The notes under the pieces: generated by a model | The model's input: the letters and a program-made list of their open reading frames with translations, nothing else | Databases searched by the model: none | What the model was told of the DNA's origin: nothing | Shown here: piece by piece, positions 35,664-45,414 of the stretch | Layout of the letters: each line of letters opens with the position of its first letter | Position numbering within the stretch: the first letter of the stretch is position 1 | Assembly: GCA_022059125.1 (NCBI GenBank) | Contig: JAEUWY010000005.1 | Location: 2,170,001 to 2,234,000, forward strand | Direction of reading: 5' to 3' | From: Corynespora cassiicola | Taxonomy: Eukaryota; Ascomycota; Dothideomycetes; Pleosporales; Corynesporascaceae | Length of the DNA stretch: 64,000 bases | Made by a program: the position numbers and the translations under genes

Positions 35664-36779
35664 CGCTCAATGTCCGAGTCAAGGGTGATAAGGAACGATG
35701 GGGGTACAAGGGCAGATAATGAACTGATGTGGGGGAAATACTTGACGTGTTTGCTAGGGAAAAGCAACAGGCTGGAAAAAGAAGAGGCGAAAAAGAAGAG
35801 AAGATGGCAACAGAAGAAATGTTGGTCATGGCGGAGTCGATCAACGGAGAATAAGGGACACGTTCGCGAGAATGAAATGCTAAGGCCTACCTGCTATTCT
35901 CTTCATTTCCTTCCATGATTGGAGATTTTCGATCTCTCGATATCCTCAGAAAGGCCTTGTGAAAATTGAGATATCAGCGGGCCAAGGTTCCGTTCTGTAT
36001 GGGTACCTGATGCACAAGACTCAGCCCGCCACCTCAGGCCCTAGCACTCAACAAGTAACTCAAACTTGCTGCACCCCTTTTTTTCTTCGAAGGGGCTGGA
36101 GCACCGAGGTATGCCGCTGGTAGGCTCTTGCAGATGCTCTAATGAGGCCTAGATGCATGCTACGTCAGCTCGAGTACGTTCGGGCGCCTCTCCATCCAAC
36201 ACACAAAATGCGCTTTCCCATACTAGTATCTTCGAATCAGAATACAGGGCAAAAAGACAACTAAGGACGTGAGGTGCATGCAAAGAAGCACCCCTGATGT
36301 CGAGGGCGATGTCGATGCAGCTTGCAGCTGCACTGAGTGCAGTAGCGCGACCCCACTAATCCAGGAACAACGCAGACCCACCTGCTACATCCATCCAAAG
36401 CCCCTCGGAACGACTCTTAATCCAGTTTCACCAAGGCCTTTGCAGTCAATGCTGCCCATTTGCTGCGCGAAAAAAAGAAAACATTCTGCACGCATTCGGT
36501 TATCGTCGTGATCTCGCCCTGGCGAAGGATTCGCACACCAGCGCGGACCAGTTCCGCGCATGTAAGCAGGCGACCGACACATTGACAATTACAGCTACCA
36601 ACTTTGAGGATGGAGCAGATTAGGAATGTCGGACACGATCAGGAATTTCTCTCATGTTGTAACACTCAGCAGGTAGTTATGCGTAGCCCGATGACTTGAA
36701 TTCAGCCACCCCATCTCCCACCTTCCCTCTCGTCAACCACCACCACCACCACCACCACCACCACCACCACCACATCCAA
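35664..36779. other. divergent intergenic with CAC microsatellite
   Basis: This 1.1-kb region separates the divergent eIF2B-like and cupin-like genes. No supported gene lies here. It ends with a (CAC)12 tract immediately before the downstream start codon. Confidence 0.45.
36738..36773 (+). repeat. (CAC)12 microsatellite
   Basis: Twelve uninterrupted CAC triplets end 6 bp before the ATG at 36780. The frame is open through the tract (it would read as histidines) but has no upstream ATG, so it probably lies in the 5' untranslated region. Confidence 0.9.
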
Positions 36780-37706
36780 ATGGCCCCCAAACCCACTCCC
36801 CTCTCCTCCTCCCTCCCTCCAGAAACAACCCCCATAACCCGCAAAGACGTCATCTACCACCTCCCCACCACCCCCTCCCACACCACACCTCTAAAATCCA
36901 CAATCCTCCTCCCCCGCAACTCCGCCTGGCAATCCGGCCTGCATTTCCACGCCCAACACACAGAGTACCTCCACCTTGCACGGGGCTGCATCTTCGTGCG
37001 CCACGGCACGCGTACGGTCCTCCTCTCTGCCGCCGCAGGAGGCGTGTGGGCGCAGAACCGCGGCACGGGGGACGATCTCGGGGGTGAGCAAGGGCGAGGG
37101 CGGGAGCAATCCGACGGCAGCACGGCGGGGGATGCGCTCATAGTGCGCATCCCACCGTACACGCGGCACAACTGGGGACGCGCAGAGGATTGGATGGACA
37201 AGCTACAGCCGGGAGGAGACTGGAGGGAGAGGGAGAGAGCTCGACACCTCCCCGAAGACATCTTTGACGACGTAGTGGTGGAAGAGTGGGTCGGTACGCT
37301 GGGGGAGAGCGGCACGCCGAGCATCGACAAGGTGCTGTTCTTTTGGAACTTGAACGGTATATTGGTCCCGCCGGAACGACCTTCTGCTGCCCCCAAGCCT
37401 GGTGTGCTCCAACGCGTGGCCAAGAGCACCCTTGGCGATGGAGGATATGTGGAGCTGCAGCTCTTCGTTGTGTTCCACGCGCTGGACAATTGGCCTGTGT
37501 TGATACCCATGGAAGGATATTCGAACCCTATCTTAGGGTTTATACCCATGGATGGGTTCGAGAGGGGATTCGAGTGGGTGGTTGCATTCGTCGTATTGAG
37601 TTTCGCGGGGCTCGTAGGCTGGCTCATTGGCTTGCATGCGGTCGCGGAGGATCGAACACCGGAGGAGCTATGGACGGTGCGGCAAGGTAAGAGAAAGGAC
37701 GACTAG
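36780..37706 (+). CDS. cupin-like membrane protein, unknown function
   Basis: A single exon encodes 308 residues. The N-terminal half has a double-stranded beta-helix look: LLPRNSAWQSGLHFHAQHTEYLHLARGCIFVRHG places two histidines and a glutamate as in cupin metal sites, and a later IPPYTRHNW supplies another histidine. Near the C-terminus a single strongly hydrophobic span (WVVAFVVLSFAGLVGWLIGL) suggests membrane anchoring, followed by a short charged tail. The ATG at 36780 is the first in frame; the frame upstream runs only through a CAC repeat. I do not know an assigned function for this fungal family. Metal-dependent binding or oxygenase chemistry is possible but not shown. Confidence 0.72.
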   Translation: MAPKPTPLSSSLPPETTPITRKDVIYHLPTTPSHTTPLKSTILLPRNSAWQSGLHFHAQHTEYLHLARGCIFVRHGTRTVLLSAAAGGVWAQNRGTGDDLGGEQGRGREQSDGSTAGDALIVRIPPYTRHNWGRAEDWMDKLQPGGDWRERERARHLPEDIFDDVVVEEWVGTLGESGTPSIDKVLFFWNLNGILVPPERPSAAPKPGVLQRVAKSTLGDGGYVELQLFVVFHALDNWPVLIPMEGYSNPILGFIPMDGFERGFEWVVAFVVLSFAGLVGWLIGLHAVAEDRTPEELWTVRQGKRKDD

Positions 37707-37972
37707 GGCGCAATTGTAACATAGTGTCAGCAGAGATAATGAATTAAAAAGAGTCACGGTACCATGGGATCAAATATAATGTGGAACAAGGTATCATTTT
37801 GTCTTTAACCCAAGACTTTTCCTTTTTGAAACCAAAACATAGCCAACCAAGCCGAGCCGTGGAGGTCTGAAAGAGAAGCGCGCCGGTGCCAAACAGTGCA
37901 AAGATCAGACGCCAGATTTGCCGACACAAAGATATTATCTACACGTTTAAATCCATGGCCAAGGGAACCATT

Positions 37973-39358
37973 TTACTTCTGGTTCTCGGGGCGGAGAGAG
38001 CGGACGGCCTTACCGGCGCGCCAGATCTCGAGGTCGTCAATCTCAGCCAACTCCTGCTTGTACTTCTCGCGGTAGTCGGGCTGCGAGTTGTACTCGAGGG
38101 AGCGCTTGGTCTCGCTGCCGTCGGCGACGGAGGTGTAAAGGTCGTCGAAGACGGGCTTGAGGGCGTCCTTGAAGCGCTTGCTCCAGTCGATGGCACCACG
38201 GCGGGCGGTGGTGGAGCAGGCAGCGTACATGTAGTCCATGCCGTTGGCACCGATCAAGGGGTAGAGGGACTGGGTAGCCTCCTCGACGGTCTCGTTGAAG
38301 GCCTCAGAGGGGCTGTGGCCACGCTCACGGAGAACCTCGTACTGGGCGAGGAACATGCCGTGGATACCACCCATCAAGCAGCCACGCTCACCGTACAAGT
38401 CGGAGTAGACCTCCTTCTCGAAGGTGGTCTCGTAGAGGTAGCCGGAGCCGACGGCAACACCGAGGGCAACAGCCTTCTCCTTGGCCTTGCCGGTGACGTC
38501 CTGGAAGACGGCAACGGAGGAGTTGATACCACGTCCCTCACGGAAGAGGGTGCGGACGGTGCGGCCGGAACCCTTGGGGGCGACGAGGATGACGTCGATG
38601 TCCTTGGGGACCTCGACCTTGGTGAGGTCCTTGAAGACGGGGGAGAAACCGTGGGAGAAGTAGAGGGTCTATTGAGATTAGCCAGAATCAATCGATGCCG
38701 GGTGGAAAAATCGTACCTTGCCCTTGGTGAGCTGGGGCTTGATGGCGGGCCAGGTCTCGGACTGGGCGGCATCGGAAAGCAAGTTCATGACGATGGTGGA
38801 CTTGCCAATGGCCTCGTCAATGTCGAACAGGTTCTTGCCGGGAACCCAGCCATCCTGCTCGGCCTCCTTCCACGAGGCGCCGTTCTTGCGGACACCGATG
38901 ATGACGTTCAGGCCGTTGTCACGGAGGTTAAGACCCTGACCGTGACCCTGGGAGCCATAGCCGATGAGGGCAAGGGTGTCGTCCTTGAAGTACTCCTGAA
39001 TTGGGGGTTAGTTCAAGTTCGTGCTGCAGGCGGTGGAGATGCCATGAAGGCGGGAAGCGACTCACCAAGAGCTTCTCCTTGGGCCAGTCGGCACGCTCTG
39101 TGGAAAAGGGTCAGACAACGTCCAGCTCTGGGTGAGATGGAAAAACGAACCGTAGACGGTCTCCTTGGTGCCGGCGAAGTCAATGGTCTTGATGCCACGG
39201 ACCTGCTGGAACGAAGAGGCCACAGCAGCCTTGGGGGCAGCTGCAACGCCAGAGCGGGCGGCGTTGAGGGCCGAGACAAAGGTGCGCTTCTGCACAGCAG
39301 GAGCAGCCAATTGCCTGGCGGACTGGCGGAGAGCACGGGCAGCGGGTCTTGAGGCCAT
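37973..39358 (-). CDS. ILV5: ketol-acid reductoisomerase, mitochondrial
   Basis: Exons (minus) 39358-39151, 39097-39066, 38995-38717 and 38668-37973 give 404 residues. The first 50 residues are Arg/Ala/Ser-rich, a mitochondrial leader. The enzyme follows with LALIGYGSQGHGQGLNLRDNG for NADPH binding, DVILVAPKGSGRTVR, and SDLYGERGCLMGGIHGMFLAQYEVL with metal-binding acidic residues. The length is that of fungal class I enzymes. It carries out the isomerisation and reduction of acetolactate and acetohydroxybutyrate in valine, leucine and isoleucine synthesis. The 32-nt second exon is unusually small but required for the reading frame. The strong codon bias (mostly C- or G-ending) suggests high expression. 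A pair of TGATTCACG elements lies about 350 bp upstream. Confidence 0.96.
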
Positions 39359-39954
39359 TGTGAATGTGTGAGAGGGTATCTTGAATGAATTGATCGGGCG
39401 GAGAGAGAGGGGAATGCGTGTGGCTTTAAAGCTACGTCGTGCGCCGTCTGGGGTTTCTAGATTTTCAAAAGTGTCCGAGCTCCTGGTTTTGCCGAAGTCG
39501 GCGCGCAGGCGGTCAGAGAGCCACCAGCCAATCACACGGGCTCTGTCGGGGAGAAAATTGTCTCTCCGGCGGCCGCATCGGCCTGTAGGAGGGCGGCATT
39601 TACAGATTCCCCACAATGGTTCCTCCGGTGATATCGTGCAGCGAGATAGCGGGACCGAAGCAGTCATAGATCACCCGGCACGCGTACGAGTTTGAGCCTT
39701 TGATGATTCACGTATGATTCACGCACGCTCGCCTTCACTCTTCCGAGCCGGTCGGTGGAGCTGGAGATACGGGTATTCAATTCAAAAACGCTCTCTATCT
39801 GGCGTGTGCATGCTCATTCATGTCAGAGTAAGGAGATCTTGGAACACAGAAGGCCTTTATATGCTGACGCCCGCTCCTTTAGACGCCTTGACTGAAATGC
39901 TCGCTCAATATTCCGATTCCCCCGCCACGCGCAGCCCTCTTGCTTGCAGCCCGC
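39359..39954. other. ILV5 promoter / UBC12 3' spacer
   Basis: This 596-bp gap lies upstream of ILV5. It contains the paired TGATTCACG elements and no supported gene. Confidence 0.5.
39704..39723. promoter_or_regulatory. paired TGATTCACG elements, possible CpcA/Gcn4 sites
   Basis: TGATTCACG occurs at 39704-39712 and again at 39715-39723, 11 bp apart (one helical turn). TGATTCA differs by one base from the Gcn4/CpcA consensus TGASTCA, which controls amino acid genes such as ILV5. This is a plausible weak general-control site pair; binding is inferred. Confidence 0.4.
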
Positions 39955-40713
39955 TCATTTCAACACCCGGTCAAACGTCTGGCCCTTGACGGTACCTCCT
40001 CCCAGACTTGCGCGTACGTTGCGCTTGAAGCCCTCGCGGTTCGCCTTGAGATCCTCGGCTGCCTCCTTGTTGAGCGGATCCGACGCGTTCGGTTCCAGAA
40101 AGAGGAACTGTCGCTGGTTAGCATCCTTATCCCGGGCCTGACCAAGCTGCCATGTCCACGCACCTGCAGTCCTACAATCACGGCGTTGAGGTTCAGCACC
40201 GGCTTCCAGTCCTCGCGCAGAATGTTCAAGCACACATTGCCTTCGAGATCGATGTTGGGATGGTATATCTTTTGCGTGCACTTGACCTTGGGTGGGTCGT
40301 GTGGGTAGTTCTGGCTGATTTTGAAATCAAATTCGAAGTGCCCTCCCTTGTACATGCCCTCGTCCGGGTCAATCGTGAGCTTGAAATTGAGGATATCGTC
40401 CGGGTTGGGGAAGTGCGTCTTCATCGTACCTCCGAGCGAGAGTTCTTCGAGATCTGGCGGTCAAGCAGTAAAGTTAGCATATACGCAAAACATAGCATGA
40501 AGGCAACGGATGCCGAGGACGCACCTTTTTGCGCGCGGATCTGTGCAGATGTGACCTTCTTCTTTTTGCTCGACGCCGCAGCAGCAGCCTCATCTTGCTG
40601 CTGCTGTTTCTTCTGTCAGGGGAGTCAGCACGTCGAACCACTCCGAAGAGACGCAAACAGGGACGGCCCAAGAGACCGACTATTTCACTCACCATAGACC
40701 ATATTTTCATCAT
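39955..40713 (-). CDS. UBC12: NEDD8-conjugating enzyme Ubc12
   Basis: Exons (minus) 40713-40693, 40612-40525, 40453-40164 and 40107-39955 give 183 residues. The E2 fold is clear: [40 protein letters not shown] with catalytic Cys110, and [18 protein letters not shown]. The N-terminal extension (MMKIWSM, then a Gln/Lys-rich stretch ending in AQIRAQKDLEEL) matches the Ubc12 docking tail for the NEDD8 E1 and Dcn1. It transfers NEDD8/Rub1 to cullins. The first exon encodes only seven residues, and its placement rests on good splice sites and on the conserved Met-hydrophobic start. The divergent neighbour is RIB7. Confidence 0.94.
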
Positions 40714-41416
40714 CTTGGCGGTATTGTCCGGGGGTGCGCTCGGGGGTGCGCTCGTGCTACGGGTTCGAGGGCGATCTCTCAGCGGGGGAGCGCTGCGCGA
40801 TTGTGGTGGATGTCGAAGGCAGCAGGCAGCAGGCAGGGGAGTGAAAAGCAGGTTCTCAAAAGAACAAACGCCAAAGGAGAAGACTTGTGAACTGGAAAAC
40901 TGTGCAGTGAAAGTGACGAGGCAGGCTGCTGTCAGGTTGGGCAACACGGATCGTGGGGCAACTGCGTTCCTTGCCTTTCCGAGGATTCGCCGCCCCGCCG
41001 CCCCTGCCTGATTCTGACTCAACACGTGCGGGCTTGCCGCATGGCGTGCAATGCTTCCAAGGTTGCCTTCACTGCATGCTTCACCGCGTCCTGGATATTG
41101 AGTCAGGTATGTGTATGGAGAAATGCTCATGCGTGTTGTCCAGCCATTGATGTGCTCTGTTATGCGGTTTTGCTTTCTACACAGCTTCTGTTGGTCAAGT
41201 TCCGATCGCGCCATCACCATTCCAGCCTGAGTGCTATCGCAGAAAACATGTGCCTAAAATGAGAATGTCAACGAATGCCGGCTGACGTTGCTTCTAGTCT
41301 AGTCCAGCCACATCCATTACATGGAGCTAGATTCACTTTGACAACATCAAACTCAGAATCAGTACAGACGTATAATTGTCCAGGGCATACTGTAGCCTTT
41401 CCATCACATCTCCATA
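40714..41416. other. bidirectional promoter UBC12/RIB7
   Basis: This 703-bp gap lies between divergent start codons. It contains no supported gene; frames here are open only by chance. Confidence 0.45.
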
Positions 41417-42250
41417 ATGAATCCAGCACCGACAAGGGATGCACTGTCCTTCCCCTCTGCGCAGGGCACCCAAATCGACCCCTACATCACCACATCGTCC
41501 TCTCATAGTTCCAGCAAGCCCTTTGTCACTCTCACATTCGCCACCTCCCTCGACAGTTCTCTATCGCTCTCGCCTGGCGTGCAAACTGCTTTGTCCGGGC
41601 CAGAATCAAAGGCCATGACGCATTATCTGCGCTCAAAGCACGACGCCATTCTCGTGGGTGCGGGCACTGCCGTGGCCGATAATCCATCTTTAAACTGCCG
41701 GATTGAGGGAGTAGGTGGCTATGGGGGAGAAGGGCTTGCTGGGCAGCCGAGACCTGTAGTCATTGATCCAAAGGGGAGATGGGAGTTTAGCAAGGAGAGC
41801 AAGGTTATGAAGCTGGCTGCTGAAGGAAAGGGGAAGGCGCCATGGATTGTCACGGTGCAAGAGGTTGCAGATGAAAAGAAAGAGATCCTGGAAAGTGTGG
41901 GTGGAAGATTCTTCGTCTTACCTTTTACCCGCGTTGAGTCGCGGGATTCGGCTCCGTCGATCGCGTGGCCTTCCATCTTAGAGGCGCTGGTGAAGGAAGG
42001 GGTGGGTAGCATCATGATCGAGGGAGGGGGCGCCGTGATCAATGGCCTGCTGCATCCGCAATGTTTTCACTTGGTTGACTCGGTCATTGTGACCATTGCG
42101 CCGACATGGCTGGGCAAAAATGGCGTTCAGGTGTGCCCAGACGAGCGGTTTGGAGGCGACAGGCGAGTACCCGTGGGCCGCTTGAAATGTGTCAAATGGA
42201 TACCGCTAGGGGATGATGTGGTACTTTGTGGGCGACCAAAGCTGGAATGA
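41417..42250 (+). CDS. RIB7: riboflavin pathway reductase Rib7
   Basis: A single exon encodes 277 residues of the RibD C-terminal (dihydrofolate reductase-like) fold. Seen in order are KPFVTLTFATSLDSSLSL, a GPESKAMTHYLRSKHDAILVGAGTAVADNPSL segment (quoted only by its ends, about residues 60-93), RPVVIDPKGRW, and IMIEGGGAVINGLL. These are the NADPH- and substrate-binding marks of 2,5-diamino-6-ribosylamino-pyrimidinone 5'-phosphate reductase, the second step of fungal riboflavin synthesis. The length is near that of yeast Rib7. The start is the first ATG of the frame. It is convergent with the DUF218 gene, with 171 bp between stops. Confidence 0.93.
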   Translation: MNPAPTRDALSFPSAQGTQIDPYITTSSSHSSSKPFVTLTFATSLDSSLSLSPGVQTALSGPESKAMTHYLRSKHDAILVGAGTAVADNPSLNCRIEGVGGYGGEGLAGQPRPVVIDPKGRWEFSKESKVMKLAAEGKGKAPWIVTVQEVADEKKEILESVGGRFFVLPFTRVESRDSAPSIAWPSILEALVKEGVGSIMIEGGGAVINGLLHPQCFHLVDSVIVTIAPTWLGKNGVQVCPDERFGGDRRVPVGRLKCVKWIPLGDDVVLCGRPKLE

Positions 42251-42421
42251 GTGCCTCGTCAGTGCGAACCTGCGATGAGCAGACGAAGAACGACACGTCC
42301 ACAAGATATCGAAATGCAACAAAAACAGTTCCCCTTCGCACTTGACCTGGAAGCCCCGTACGGTAGTGAATTATGTGCGAGTGGTGCAGCCGGACAAAAC
42401 CCTTTCTCACGCGAACATCAT

Positions 42422-43456
42422 TCAGCCAGCCTTTGGTTGTTCTGCTGAACTCTGCGCAGTCCACGGCAAATCGTCGGAAGGCTCGCCGTCGAGGAGGCGT
42501 CTGACGCCATCTTCCAGGCCATCCCCCAGCTCGCGGTGTACAGCTTCGTTCCAGCCCCGGTGCCGCCTCTTCTGACTCAAAAACTCACCTATCCCAAACG
42601 GGTCATCCTGCCAAGGCGCATACCCATATTGCTCCTCGCCGCGAAGGGTGTCCTGTAGCTCATCCTTGGACAGGACAGGATCGACGCCTTGCACTTGGAT
42701 ACGATTCGTTGGCCATCTGATGGCCGGAGCGTGCAGGTCCAGGAACCTTTTGGACTTGAAGGCGTGAGTGACGATGCGAATCTGCTTGGGATATCTCCCC
42801 GTCGTCCTTTGAAAGAGCAGGATGCTGAACAGGAGGTTCTGGAAAGAATCCGTCGCATGCTCCTCGAGCAGAATTCGCCCTTTTCCAAAGAGGTGGCTGG
42901 CGCGGCCGCCCGCATGTTGCCCTTGGGCTAGACTCAAGCCAAGTGCGGCGTGGTAATAGGAGCGAGCCTCACTCAACGAAGAGAGCGACGCCTTGGTCAC
43001 ACCGCCACTGAACATCAGAACACTGCTGGCCGCATATGAACCACTGGTGATGTCGTCGAGCCCAGCCCGGATGTGGGCCAGGAAAGTCTCGTGCTCGCCT
43101 GGCTTGCCCGTCTCTGGATCGGACCTTTGGAAGGGAGCGAGGTGCCAATTGCCCTCATCAAAGGGCGAGTGTAGCGGAAAGTCAGGGGACGAGGCATCGG
43201 GGTGGAAGATGGCATGACAGCAGACTATAACCAGATGCTCTACCCCAGAATAGTCCCGGGGCGGGACGACATGGTCAGGGTAGGAGGAGCCAGCAGAGGC
43301 GTCGGTGTCTTGGCGAGCCGGGACCACGCTTGGGGGCTGCGGCGCTTCATCTGGCGTTGCGGCTGGCGCAGGGCCCCCCGCGGGAGCTGTAGCGATGGTG
43401 TGGTGGTGTTTGGATTTGGGCAACGCTGTTGAGGCGGTGGCTGGAGTCATAGTCAT
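42422..43456 (-). CDS. DUF218 domain protein (YdcF-like)
   Basis: A single exon gives 344 residues. After a 65-residue Pro/Ala-rich N-terminus comes the DUF218/YdcF core: HLVIVCCHAIF, then FLAHIRAGLDDI, SVLMFSGGVTKAS, LSEARSYYHAALG, and an acidic LLEEHATDSFQNLLFSI stretch with an arginine-rich IRIVTHAFKSKRFL after it. The order of small glycine turn, glutamate and threonine/serine is that of the family, which includes bacterial SanA/ElyC-type envelope factors. Fungal homologues have no assigned role. No membrane span is evident. The gene lies between RIB7 (convergent) and chitin synthase (divergent), which gives no clue to function. Confidence 0.85.
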   Translation of the reverse strand: MTMTPATASTALPKSKHHHTIATAPAGGPAPAATPDEAPQPPSVVPARQDTDASAGSSYPDHVVPPRDYSGVEHLVIVCCHAIFHPDASSPDFPLHSPFDEGNWHLAPFQRSDPETGKPGEHETFLAHIRAGLDDITSGSYAASSVLMFSGGVTKASLSSLSEARSYYHAALGLSLAQGQHAGGRASHLFGKGRILLEEHATDSFQNLLFSILLFQRTTGRYPKQIRIVTHAFKSKRFLDLHAPAIRWPTNRIQVQGVDPVLSKDELQDTLRGEEQYGYAPWQDDPFGIGEFLSQKRRHRGWNEAVHRELGDGLEDGVRRLLDGEPSDDLPWTAQSSAEQPKAG

Positions 43457-44128
43457 ACACAGTAGAAGCGAGCTTTGGCGTGCGGAACAGAGGGCTCAGC
43501 GGATAAGGTAGCCGATGGGTGGAGGCTCGGTCGGACTCTATCCGGGGCCGTGGCCAAATGGCAGCGAACAGGTCAACGAGGCTCAAAGGCGATGGTGGAT
43601 GGAGAAATTGAGAATGGAGGTGGAAGCGGGGCGCTGCCGGGATGTGCCCCCCAAGTAAACGCCGCTTTGCCGCGCGAGAGCTTGAGAGGACGTTGCATCA
43701 AGGTGCGGTCAACATGCATTCGTCCAACGCCGTGTCGATTCACCAGCCAGCCAACCATCCGCACTGCATACAGAGGGTTCTACAGACAGCAGCAGCGGCA
43801 GCAAACGTCAAGCCCGGCGCTTAGGGACACGGCGCCTAGGCTGCGTGTGGCGCATGCGCGAGGGAGCGGGAATGGGAATAGGAATGGGTATGGGCAAAAA
43901 AGTCATCGCGTGCTGCCATCAGGACACCCATGCTCGTGTAAGCCTCGGGCATGACGATGCAGTGAGATGCTTGATTCAAGACGACGAGGCACAGCCGATT
44001 AAATAGGGTCGCGCTGCCGGGCTGGTGCTGACGGGCGGTGAGGCCGGCCGTGTGTGCAGCGCGGTGCGGTGACAGGCGAGCAAAGGGCGGCGAACATGGC
44101 AGCTGTAAAAACGGTGCTTGAGGTTGTA

Positions 44129-44160
44129 GGCAGGCTGGCAGGCTGGCAGGCTGGCAGGCG
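44129..44160. repeat. 8-bp tandem array GGCAGGCT x4
   Basis: Four head-to-tail copies of GGCAGGCT, the last ending in G instead of T, 1.25 kb upstream of the chitin synthase start. Confidence 0.9.
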
Positions 44161-44393
44161 GTATAGGCAGAGTTCTCCTTTTGGCAGCACTGGCCTGGTG
44201 GAATTGCACGCTGGCGATCTTCACAGGGGTGGCGCGTCCAGGACGCTGGCTCCGGATAGATTGCGGGCTTTTAGCTGACGTTGCCGTGGAGGGCTGCAGG
44301 TTTTTCTGGTGCGTACGGGGACCGTCGTGCACAATGGAGTAATTCCCAGGTAGGCAGAGCGGCAGCGCGCAGCACAGAGGCCGGGGCGGGTGC

Positions 44394-44432
44394 CTGGCAC
44401 GCTGGCACGCTGGGACGCTGGCACGCTGGGAA
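44394..44432. repeat. 8-bp tandem array GCTGGCAC-like
   Basis: About five units of GCTGGCAC alternate with GCTGGGAC/GCTGGGAA. It has the same period and similar sequence to the arrays at 44129 and 44565. Confidence 0.85.
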
Positions 44433-44564
44433 CCGTTGGAGAGAGGGAGGGGGTCGCACGTTATAGGCGGGCCGTTGGGAGATGCGACACGACGGGCACA
44501 GGGCCGAGAAAAAGGAGAGTGGCGGCCCTAGTCGATGGGCAGCCCTACTAGGCAGCGAGCTACG

Positions 44565-44606
44565 GGCTGGCAGGCTGGCAGGCGGGCAGGCGGGCAGGCT
44601 GTCAGG
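44565..44606. repeat. 8-bp tandem array GGCAGGCT/GGCAGGCG
   Basis: About five 8-bp units related to the 44129 array (GGCAGGCT, then GGCAGGCG twice, then GGCAGGCT). It lies 810-850 bp upstream of the chitin synthase start. Confidence 0.85.
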
Positions 44607-45414
44607 GTCCTCGGGGAAAATAATTTTCGAGCAATGGAGCAGAAGCAGATGGGCCAGATGGGCCAGCCAGCGGCGCGCAGCAGTGGGTCTGCGGTAGAGC
44701 TGGCACCGGGACGGCTGAGGTGGATTGTGAGGCTGGGTTCATCAGCATAACAGCTGCTCGCCGCTCTTAATCAGCGCGGCCAGTCTACCAGTCTAATTTT
44801 AGGCCCGGATCCCTGCCGGCTGCCTCTGCTGCCACGCCACTCGCCCGCCTGGACGAGCATGGAAGGCCAGAGGGGACGGGGGCAGCTGTCCACACGACGG
44901 CCGCAGACGACCGCAGACGACCGCACCGTAGCATCGCGCCGCCGTCGATCGGCCCCGGGCGGGCACACGGCGGCGGGCAGAGAGGCAGGCGGGCAGGTGA
45001 CGAGTCTTCACAATCCCACCCTCCCTTCACTCATTCCACGCCTTTGATGAAGGACCGGCGCTCGCCAGTGCGAAACGGCCAGTGAGCATTCCCTCTGCGC
45101 GTTTCAGCACCCACCTGCGCCTAGCGTGTCCTGGTCGCGCAGCCCCCAGCCTAGCAGCCAGCCCGGCCAACCTGGAGATCCCCCCTGCACAGGGCGTCGG
45201 CCAAGGCTAGCACCGAAAAGGAGTTGCTGCGGCGTACAACTCCACTCTCAGCTCGCCCACAGACCTACTTTCCTCTCTGCCAGCCTTTTTATCACAACCG
45301 GCGCCCGTCCCTGCCAGCGTCTGTCCTTCTTTTCTCCCCCCATCTCTGTGATACCCCATCGCCCTCTCCCCCCATCTCCGCCGCCCCGAAGCACCTCGCC
45401 CAGGTCTGCACGTC

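Larger units (their letters stand above)
43457..45414. other. long divergent promoter with G-rich 8-bp arrays
   Basis: This nearly 2-kb GC-rich region separates the DUF218 and chitin synthase starts. Three tandem arrays of an 8-bp G-rich unit sit here and are listed separately. No supported gene was seen; the many short frames reflect high GC. Confidence 0.55.

Noticed and set aside
37886..39352. 488-codon open frame antisense to ILV5
   Set aside because: Gly/Leu/Val-rich shadow created by strong codon bias in ILV5; it runs across ILV5 introns and has no family match.
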